NCBI GenBank assembly: GCA_946186215.1
Contig: CAMHMM010000117.1
Coordinates: 1-6,108, forward strand
DNA: 6,108 bases
Reading direction: 5' to 3'
DNA from: an uncultured Ruminococcus sp.
Lineage (GTDB): Bacteria > Bacillota > Clostridia > Oscillospirales > Ruminococcaceae
Made by a program: the position numbers and the translations under genes. Shown piece by piece: positions 1 to 4,783 of this stretch. The notes beneath the pieces were generated by a model. It was not told the DNA's origin. It did no database searches and saw only the letters and a program-made list of their open reading frames with translations. Within the stretch, counting starts at the first letter, position 1. Each line of letters starts with the position of its first letter.

Positions 1-285
1 AACGATGCTGTTTCCCACAAAAAGGCATTTGTCGAGATAATCCTCGGACAGGGTGGATGATATTTTCAGCGGATTGACCTCAGAGGTGTCCTTTCGTATC
101 ATCCCCTCATCGGAAACGGGGAATATCTGCTCTACAAGATTTTCCTGCAGCAGCGCTCCCCTGCCCTGCATGAAAAAAACAAAGCACAGCGCAAAGCTTG
201 CAAGGATAAACAGGATGATAAACGAGATACGCAGCTTCACACGGGGCTTGTTGTTTTTTTCGTAATAGCCTTTCATGCCCTTCAT
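1..285 (-). CDS. Membrane-anchored SGNH/GDSL-like hydrolase, N-terminal part (truncated by window edge)
   Basis: The reading frame is open from the ATG at 285 to the left edge of the window, giving 95 visible residues. A short basic cytoplasmic tail (MKGMKGYYEKNNKPRVKLR) is followed by one hydrophobic segment at about residues 20-39, then an extracellular stretch. There is no lipobox, so this reads as an uncleaved signal anchor. The visible end, LDKCLFVGNSIV (residues 84-95), resembles the block I of SGNH/GDSL esterase-like proteins of clostridia (LFxGDS/GNS), where the Ser is the nucleophile. The remaining catalytic blocks lie outside the window. Three in-frame ATGs occur at 294, 285 and 276. 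The Shine-Dalgarno run GGAGGAGG at 295-302 directly abuts the 294 ATG but sits 9 nt from the 285 ATG, so 285 is preferred. A good promoter lies upstream at 350-378. Family assignment is inferred from one motif plus topology; the substrate is unknown. Confidence 0.66.
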   Translation of the reverse strand, partial: MKGMKGYYEKNNKPRVKLRISFIILFILASFALCFVFFMQGRGALLQENLVEQIFPVSDEGMIRKDTSEVNPLKISSTLSEDYLDKCLFVGNSIV

Positions 286-309
286 CTGCCGCATCCTCCT
301 CCGGATGAT

Positions 310-323
310 ACTGTATCGACAGT
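310..323. repeat. Small dyad in the SGNH-like gene leader
   Basis: ACTGT (310-314) and ACAGT (319-323) are perfect inverted arms around a 4-nt centre (ATCG). The dyad falls in the predicted 5' leader between the promoter and the ribosome binding site. It could be a small operator or hairpin, but at 5 bp per arm chance is a fair explanation. Confidence 0.25.
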
Positions 324-349
324 GTAACCCATTCCATCCTGCATTACAT

Positions 350-378
350 ATTTTACCACAACGCTTTTCAAAAATCAA
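350..378 (-). promoter_or_regulatory. Sigma-A-type extended -10 promoter for the SGNH-like gene
   Basis: On the minus strand, TTGATT (378-373) is followed by a 17-nt spacer and TAAAAT (355-350). The spacer ends in TGG, giving an extended -10 (TGnTAAAAT). Transcription would start near 343, leaving a leader of about 58 nt before the ATG at 285. Seen in sequence; activity not shown. Confidence 0.6.
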
Positions 379-418
379 CCGCGCAGGGAAAGTTTAATAA
401 AAATTGGCAAAATTCACA

Positions 419-432
419 AGCGGGCACCCGCT
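419..432 (-). terminator. Weak terminator-like hairpin after the three-gene unit
   Basis: On the minus strand AGCGG and CCGCT pair around a 4-nt loop (419-432), about 50 nt past the stop codon at 481. It is followed by TGTGAATTTT and then a T-rich stretch rather than an immediate T run. This is much weaker than the other two terminators in the window, so leaky termination into the SGNH-like gene is possible. Nothing better was found between 295 and 480. Confidence 0.25.
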
Positions 433-480
433 GAACCGGTTTTGTGCGATAATACATATACTGCCCCTTGCCGCAGCCCG

Positions 481-942
481 TCACTCCGTCGTGTCAAAAT
501 ACGCCGTGAGGCTGTACTCCTCTGCGGGAATATCGAACCGCTCGATATACGGAACACCCTCCTTGTATATCCAGCGCTCTATATACTTCGGACAGACTGC
601 AAAGAGCCTTTCGTTTTTAAGCCCCGTATAGGCATCATAGGAGCCTTTGAAGCACTCGCCGAACACTTTGCAGAACTCTGCATTTTCCGTTGGGTGGCTG
701 ATCTCCCTGCATTCGCCCTCTATCTGGATATTATCCGCACACAGCGCAATGAAAGGGTTTGCCCTGAGCTGACTGTATTTTCTCAGGTTTATATCGGTCT
801 GAAAATAAAATTCGCCGTCTATCTGCACAATGCTCATCATCCGCGAAGATACCCTGTCATTTACGGATGTAGAAAGCACCATTTTTCTGCTTTTGCCGAT
901 ATCGGCCAGAAGCCCGTTCAGTTTTTCCTTAAAGCTGTCCAT
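481..942 (-). CDS. Pyridoxamine 5'-phosphate oxidase family protein (FMN-binding split barrel)
   Basis: A 153-residue cytoplasmic protein of the size usual for the stand-alone pyridoxamine-phosphate-oxidase-like split-barrel family. These are generally FMN- or F420-binding homodimers that reduce small molecules or bind flavin or haem. The core is recognisable at residues 30-67: RVSSRMMSIVQIDGEFYF, then TDINLRKYSQLRANPFIAL, which is the typical arginine/serine strand, hairpin and helix around the FMN phosphate. A later stretch (KNERLFAVCPKYIERW, 109-124) matches the usual C-terminal strand. The start at 942 is chosen because GAGG lies at 949-952, 6 nt upstream; a longer in-frame extension to 1050 would overlap the end of the preceding gene. 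Only 14 nt separate it from that gene, so it is probably the last cistron of a three-gene unit. No exact substrate can be read from sequence, and a true PdxH role in vitamin B6 synthesis is unlikely for this short form. Confidence 0.85.
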   Translation of the reverse strand: MDSFKEKLNGLLADIGKSRKMVLSTSVNDRVSSRMMSIVQIDGEFYFQTDINLRKYSQLRANPFIALCADNIQIEGECREISHPTENAEFCKVFGECFKGSYDAYTGLKNERLFAVCPKYIERWIYKEGVPYIERFDIPAEEYSLTAYFDTTE

Positions 943-956
943 ATATTTCCTCGTTT

Positions 957-1496
957 TCAAATTTTTTTGCAGAATGAGATGATCTCTCCCCTGCGGGGCT
1001 CCACATTTTCCCTGTATTCCACCGAGCACAGCCCCATACTGCCGCAGCACTCTATCTCCAGATGGCCGTAGAAATGCTCGATGCTCTGGATTATTCTTTC
1101 ACATTCTCTCATGCCGGGGCCAGTGCGCAGTGCGATGGAATACCCCTTTTTGCCGCCGCTGACGGATGCATGAGGCTCATGGGTATTGCACCAGGGCGTG
1201 CATCTGTCGATAAATGCCTTGTACTGCCCGGGAATATCCGCCCAATAGGAGGGTGAGACCGATACAATGATATCAGCGCGTTCAAACTCGTCAATGATGC
1301 GGGGGATATCATCATCCATAACACATTTTGCTGTCTTATGGCAGCTGCGGCAGCCCTTGCAGAAGCTGAAATCATAATCATCTATACAGATGCTCCGGAC
1401 AGTGTATCTGCGTGACAGTTCATCCCTGACGATGCCTGCGATCTCCGCGGTCGCACCATTTCTCACGGGGCTGCAGTTGATGATAAGTGCGTTCAT
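957..1496 (-). CDS. Flavodoxin-family NAD(P)H-dependent oxidoreductase, iron-sulfur-flavoprotein-like
   Basis: 179 residues with a flavodoxin-like fold. The FMN phosphate loop is NCSPVRNGAT (residues 7-16), and SPSYWADIPGQYKAFIDR (81-98) is the second isoalloxazine-contacting block typical of NADPH-dependent FMN reductases. Between them lies a compact cysteine cluster, FCKGCRSCHKTAKC (Cys46, 49, 52, 58; spacing CX2CX2CX5C), followed by acidic DDD. That spacing fits the motif described for archaeal and clostridial iron-sulfur flavoproteins (CX2CX2CX4-7C) that ligate a 4Fe-4S cluster. Many relatives without proven clusters also carry it, so the cluster is an inference. Likely role: electron transfer or reduction of quinone, peroxide or xenobiotic substrates in an anaerobe. 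An AGGGAGG ribosome site at 1504-1510 lies 7 nt before the ATG. The ATG overlaps the stop codon of the preceding gene in an ATGA arrangement, implying translational coupling. Confidence 0.87.
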   Translation of the reverse strand: MNALIINCSPVRNGATAEIAGIVRDELSRRYTVRSICIDDYDFSFCKGCRSCHKTAKCVMDDDIPRIIDEFERADIIVSVSPSYWADIPGQYKAFIDRCTPWCNTHEPHASVSGGKKGYSIALRTGPGMRECERIIQSIEHFYGHLEIECCGSMGLCSVEYRENVEPRRGEIISFCKKI

Positions 1497-1987
1497 TGCA
1501 TTTCCTCCCTGTCCGTCATTTTGCGGATATATAATCTTGTCAGACCCTCTTGGCTCTCATTCCGCACCATACACAGAAATTCCCAGCCATAGCGCTCGTA
1601 AAAGCCCGTCAGGTCGGTGACAAGATACAGTGTATCAAAGCCCGCTGATACCATATCAGCCGCAGCCATATCCAGAAGCTGCCCTGCTATACCCCTGCCC
1701 CGGTACTCCGACTCTGTCCATACCGCACACACATTCGGGAAAAGATCCTTTCTTTCGTGGAAATCATTCTGTATTATGCCCAGACCGCCGATAATGCAGT
1801 CTTTGTCAAGACACAGATACCAGCCGTATTCCGTTTCGCAGGCAAGATAGGCTTCCATGCACTCTGAATATGCTTCCTCCGGCACGCCCCAATTGTGGCT
1901 GAACCACTCTGCGGCGCTGTTTTTGAGCTGCGGCTTCTCTCTGAGAGTGATATATCTGTATCCTGTGTTTATCTTAGTTATCTTCAT
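1493..1987 (-). CDS. GNAT family N-acetyltransferase
   Basis: A 164-residue single-domain acetyl-CoA-dependent acetyltransferase. Motif A is at residues 87-113: CAVWTESEY, then the acetyl-CoA pyrophosphate loop RGRGIA (96-101), then the helix GQLLDMAAADM. Motif B follows with LYLVTDLTGFYERYGWEF (120-137), the usual strand-helix with the FYxRxGF-like signature. The N-terminal part (WFSHNWGVPEEAY; YGWYLCLDKDCIIGGLG) is typical of a clostridial subfamily of unknown substrate, so the acceptor amine cannot be named. The start at 1987 (MKITKIN) is preferred over in-frame ATGs at 1993 and 2014, because 2014 lies inside the terminator hairpin of the upstream gene. The Shine-Dalgarno here is poor (GGAT, about 8 nt upstream). 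It is the first cistron of a three-gene unit and overlaps the next by 4 nt. No convincing promoter fits between the terminator and this start. Confidence 0.87.
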   Translation of the reverse strand: MKITKINTGYRYITLREKPQLKNSAAEWFSHNWGVPEEAYSECMEAYLACETEYGWYLCLDKDCIIGGLGIIQNDFHERKDLFPNVCAVWTESEYRGRGIAGQLLDMAAADMVSAGFDTLYLVTDLTGFYERYGWEFLCMVRNESQEGLTRLYIRKMTDREEMQ

Positions 1988-2006
1988 CGCCATTATCCAT
2001 ATGGTT

Positions 2007-2045
2007 AAAAACATAGCATTTCCGACAAATATCGGAAATGCTATG
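2007..2045 (-). terminator. Intrinsic terminator after the cellodextrin phosphorylase gene
   Basis: A perfect 14-bp stem (CATAGCATTTCCGA at 2012-2025 against 2032-2045) closes a 6-nt loop. On the minus strand it is followed at once by TTTTT (2011-2007). It lies 32 nt past the phosphorylase stop codon and only about 20-25 nt before the GNAT start. The stem is fairly AT-rich for a terminator, so some read-through into the next genes is plausible. Confidence 0.85.
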
Positions 2046-2077
2046 ATCTGTCTTGCGGTGATCAGCCCGCGTTACAC

Positions 2078-4486
2078 TCAGCCGAGCGTAACGGTGATCT
2101 CATTAACATCAGCAAGCTTTGCTGCGGGAATGTAGTTGCTTTCCAGCTTCTCTCCGTTGAGAACGATCTCCTTAACGCCGCTTTCAACATGAGCGGGGTT
2201 GTTGAAGGTCATGTTGAGCTTCTTGCCTCTGAATACCTTGTTTACGGTGTAGCTGTCCCAAGTGGAGGGGATAGCGGGATCTATCTTCAGGCCGTCAGCA
2301 TCAGGACGCATACCGAGGATACCCTCTACGCAGCCCACCATAACGGTCGAACCTGTACCTGTGAGCCAGTGAACATGAGAGCGGCCTGCATAGGGTGAAC
2401 GCTTGGACTCGGTGAACTGACCGTGAACATAGGGCTCGAGAACTCTGATCTCTGCCTTGTCGTTGAGAGTAGCAGGAGAGGATTCCTCGAAATACTGGAA
2501 TGCTCTGTTGCCGTGGCCGAGGAGAGACTCTGCAAGGATAGCCCAGCCCTGTGTCTGAGAGAATATACCGCCGTTTTCCTTTGTATCGGGGTTGAAGATG
2601 TGCATGAGTGCGCCGTCGAAGAAATGATCAACATAGGGCGGTTCAAGCAGCTTGACACCGTAAGGTGTGTTGAGTATATCAAATACGCTCTGCATGGACT
2701 TTTCAGCCTGCTCCTTGGAAGCAAAGCCGGAGATAACGCCCCAGGACTGAGGATTGAGCCACATATTTGCCTCGGGATCGGACTTCTTGCCAACGATCAC
2801 GCCGTCCTCGCGGATACCTCTGATAAATCTGTCCTCATCCCAGCACTTAGCCAGTGCAGCGCCCAGCTCGCCCTGTACCTTGTCGAGATATGCCACATAT
2901 TCTGTGTCGTTTCTCTCCTGAGCATAGCCTCTGAGGATAGTCATTGCATAGTAGAGCTGGAATGCAACGAAGGTGGATTCGCCCTTCTTGCCCATTCTCA
3001 GGCAGTCGTTCCAGTCTGCATGGAGACCTGCGGGCATATGGTTATTGCCGAGGTGAGTCATGGAAAAGTCGATAGCACGCTTGAGATGGTCGTATACTGT
3101 GCCCTCGCCGCCGTTGGAATAGAGGATGACCTCATCAAGGAATGCCTTGTTGCCGCTTTCGCCGATATACTTGACGATAGTGGGGAAGAGCCAGAGAGCA
3201 TCGTCTGCACGATAGGAGGGATGGCCTGTCTGCTTGGCGTACAGGGAGTTCTCGTCATTCTCGTCAGGGCAGGGCTCCTGTCCTGCCTTGTGGTCGAACT
3301 TAACAAGGGGAAGGCCTGCGCCGTTGTCCACCTGTGCGGAGAGCATGAAGCGGATCTTCTCAGCTGCTCTTTCGGGATCAAGGTGGATGATACCCTGGAT
3401 ATCCTGAACGGTATCACGGTAGCCGTAGCCGTTTCTGAGACCGCAGTAGATAAAGGATGCAGCTCTTGACCAGATAAATGTGATGAAGCACTGATATGCG
3501 TTCCATACATTGACCATGTTGTTGAAGGTATCAGAGGGTGTCTTTATGGAGAATCTGTTGAGGATCTCATGCCAGTGAGCGATAAGCTCGTCTATTTCCT
3601 TATCAGCAACGGAGCTGTCCTCATAGCGGGAGATGATCTCGTTTGCCTGAGCATTGTCACGCTGACCGAGGATGTATGTGAGCACCTTTGTTTCGCCGGG
3701 AGCCAGCTCTATCTCGGTCTGGAGAGCGCCGCAGGCATTTCCGTTGTAGTTGAGCACATTGCCGCAGTTGCCCGATTCAACGCCGATGGGATTGCCGTAG
3801 CTTCTGTAAGCGCCGATGAAGCTGTCAAGGAAGCCGCTGTATGCAGTTACCTTTGAGCCTGCAAGTCCCAGGAACCTCTCTCTGTGGTTGGAGCCTGTGG
3901 AATCCTTGCCGCTGTTGATATTGATGTGCTGGAGGATCTTGTTCTCCTCAAAGGTAGTCTGTGTGATGAACTGTGTATACTGGAGATTTACCTGATCCTG
4001 CTCATAGTTGTTCTCTGATGTGAATTCGCAGAAGCCGTATACGGAAAGCTTTCTGGGCTTATCGGATACATTGGTGATCTTTGCGTTCCAAACCTCATAG
4101 GTCTTTCCCAGAGGAACATAATATGTCACCTCGGACTTGATCTGAGAATACTCAGCGCTGATCACGGTGTATGCAGTACCGTGGCGGCACTCGCTCTTGT
4201 ACTTGTCAAGGGGCTTGCCAACAGGCTGCCATGAAGCAGACCAGTAGTCGCCGTCTGCATTATCGCGGATATACACATATCTGCCGGGAAGTGCGATATT
4301 TGTGTTGAAGCGGTAACGGATTATCCTTCCGTTAGCGCCGGACTTTACAAAGCTGTAGCCGCCTGCGTTGTTGGAAATGATAGCACCGTATTCGGGATCA
4401 CCGAGATAATTTGCCCAGGGTGCCGGAGTGTCGGGCCGTGTGATGACATATTCCTTCTTTTCAAGGTCAAAATGTCCGTAATTCAT
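2078..4486 (-). CDS. Cellodextrin phosphorylase, glycoside hydrolase family 94
   Basis: 802 residues. GH94 enzymes act in the cytoplasm, using inorganic phosphate to split beta-glucosidic bonds with inversion. This one probably converts cello-oligosaccharide plus phosphate to alpha-glucose 1-phosphate plus a chain one glucose shorter. Layout by homology: N-terminal beta-sandwich (about 1-270), helical linker, (alpha/alpha)6 barrel (about 310-730) and a small C-terminal beta domain. The catalytic acid is in ADWNDCL (490-496, probably Asp494). Phosphate-site elements include RNGYGYRD (351-358) and WLTGTGS (707-713). The usual phosphate-site His, in the block IFCHN of cellobiose phosphorylases, is Gln644 here (IFSQT). 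The +1 subsite residue, Tyr in cellobiose and Val in chitobiose phosphorylases, is Phe631. As I recall, this Phe/Gln pair, 13 residues apart, is what was reported for R. albus cellodextrin phosphorylase (Phe633, Gln646). No signal peptide is present. The start is set by AAGGAG at 4496-4501, 9 nt upstream; an in-frame ATG at 4618 lies almost at the predicted transcript start and is rejected. GH94 membership is near certain; the cellodextrin specificity is inferred. Confidence 0.95.
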   Translation of the reverse strand: MNYGHFDLEKKEYVITRPDTPAPWANYLGDPEYGAIISNNAGGYSFVKSGANGRIIRYRFNTNIALPGRYVYIRDNADGDYWSASWQPVGKPLDKYKSECRHGTAYTVISAEYSQIKSEVTYYVPLGKTYEVWNAKITNVSDKPRKLSVYGFCEFTSENNYEQDQVNLQYTQFITQTTFEENKILQHININSGKDSTGSNHRERFLGLAGSKVTAYSGFLDSFIGAYRSYGNPIGVESGNCGNVLNYNGNACGALQTEIELAPGETKVLTYILGQRDNAQANEIISRYEDSSVADKEIDELIAHWHEILNRFSIKTPSDTFNNMVNVWNAYQCFITFIWSRAASFIYCGLRNGYGYRDTVQDIQGIIHLDPERAAEKIRFMLSAQVDNGAGLPLVKFDHKAGQEPCPDENDENSLYAKQTGHPSYRADDALWLFPTIVKYIGESGNKAFLDEVILYSNGGEGTVYDHLKRAIDFSMTHLGNNHMPAGLHADWNDCLRMGKKGESTFVAFQLYYAMTILRGYAQERNDTEYVAYLDKVQGELGAALAKCWDEDRFIRGIREDGVIVGKKSDPEANMWLNPQSWGVISGFASKEQAEKSMQSVFDILNTPYGVKLLEPPYVDHFFDGALMHIFNPDTKENGGIFSQTQGWAILAESLLGHGNRAFQYFEESSPATLNDKAEIRVLEPYVHGQFTESKRSPYAGRSHVHWLTGTGSTVMVGCVEGILGMRPDADGLKIDPAIPSTWDSYTVNKVFRGKKLNMTFNNPAHVESGVKEIVLNGEKLESNYIPAAKLADVNEITVTLG

Positions 4487-4495
4487 GATGATACG

Positions 4496-4501
4496 CTCCT
4501 T
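4496..4501 (-). promoter_or_regulatory. Shine-Dalgarno that fixes the phosphorylase start
   Basis: AAGGAG on the minus strand, separated by 9 nt from the ATG at 4486. The reading frame is open for a further 44 codons upstream without any comparable site, and those codons do not look like GH94. This site therefore decides the 802-residue start. Confidence 0.85.
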
Positions 4502-4512
4502 TTCACTGAATA

Positions 4513-4542
4513 CCGCAGCACGGCGAAGCGTGCCTGATGCGG
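4513..4542 (-). promoter_or_regulatory. GC-rich leader hairpin upstream of the phosphorylase ribosome site
   Basis: In the transcript CCGCA (4542-4538), a 4-nt bulge and GCACG (4533-4529) pair with CGTGC (4522-4518) and TGCGG (4517-4513) around the loop CTTCGC. That makes 10 base pairs with one bulge. It ends about 11 nt before the Shine-Dalgarno. It could influence translation or message stability. It lacks a following T run, so it is not a terminator. Confidence 0.45.
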
Positions 4543-4571
4543 ATCCCCGTATGAAAATGTTTTCAGGGATA

Positions 4572-4602
4572 TACACAATTAATGTCAATGATAATTTGTG
4601 TA
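4572..4602. promoter_or_regulatory. TACACAA inverted repeat in the phosphorylase leader, candidate operator
   Basis: TACACAA (4572-4578) and TTGTGTA (4596-4602) are perfect 7-bp arms. They extend to 10 bp (TACACAATTA against TAATTTGTGTA) if one base is bulged. The repeat falls at about +18 to +48 from the predicted transcription start. A third copy of the half-site, TACACAAATA, lies upstream of the -35 at 4681-4690. The arrangement fits a roadblock or looping operator for a sugar-responsive regulator, or a simple RNA hairpin. No regulator gene is in the window to pair it with. Confidence 0.4.
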
Positions 4603-4626
4603 ATTTTGCTACACGCATTATTCTCT

Positions 4627-4655
4627 ATTATAGCATTTTTATATACATCTTTCAA
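4627..4655 (-). promoter_or_regulatory. Near-consensus extended -10 sigma-A promoter for cellodextrin phosphorylase
   Basis: TTGAAA (4655-4650), a 17-nt spacer and a perfect TATAAT (4632-4627), with TGC just before it giving an extended -10 element. The upstream sequence to about 4700 is very AT-rich and could act as an UP element. Transcription would begin near 4620, leaving a leader of about 134 nt. By sequence this is the strongest promoter in the window, in keeping with high expression of a central sugar-cleaving enzyme. Confidence 0.78.
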
Positions 4656-4700
4656 GGCGTTTGGCAAATTTAATATTTTATACACAAATATATACTCTGT

Positions 4701-4748
4701 AAAAACCGATATCGGATAACATCCGCGGGGGACATTATCCGATATCGG
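4701..4748 (-). terminator. Intrinsic terminator after the carbohydrate-binding protein gene
   Basis: Perfect 14-bp arms, CCGATATCGGATAA (4706-4719) and its complement (4735-4748), enclose a 15-nt loop that can form its own small TCC/GGA stem. On the minus strand the hairpin runs directly into TTTTT (4705-4701). It lies 35 nt past the stop codon at 4784 and isolates the phosphorylase promoter from upstream transcription. Each arm also contains the self-complementary CCGATATCGG. No T run follows on the plus strand, so it should act in one direction only. Confidence 0.87.
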
Positions 4749-4783
4749 CTGTAAAGGAGAGTATATCAAAAACAAAGTAACTG

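Noticed and set aside
404..411. TTGGCAAA shared with 4661-4668 near both extended -10 promoters
   Set aside because: The distance from the -35 differs (about 26 versus 6 nt) and an AT-rich 8-mer shared twice is weak evidence of a common regulator.
442..1071. 209-residue open frame on the plus strand
   Set aside because: It is antisense to the split-barrel flavin protein and the end of the flavodoxin-like gene, with no recognisable domain.
1494..2014. Longer GNAT start at 2014
   Set aside because: The codon lies within the distal arm of the terminator hairpin, and the extra residues (MFLTIWIMA) are not typical of this family.
2423..3469. 348-residue open frame on the plus strand
   Set aside because: It is fully antisense to the phosphorylase, resembles no family I know, and has no ribosome site. 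Long antisense frames are expected opposite a gene with this codon bias.
4583..4588. A second -35-like TTGACA in the phosphorylase leader
   Set aside because: No acceptable -10 lies 16-18 nt downstream (TGAAAA only), and the hexamer sits in the loop of the TACACAA dyad.
4487..4618. 44-codon in-frame extension of the phosphorylase to an ATG at 4618
   Set aside because: The ATG is about 2 nt from the predicted transcript start and has no ribosome site, and the extension does not resemble GH94. A strong AAGGAG sits at the right distance from 4486.
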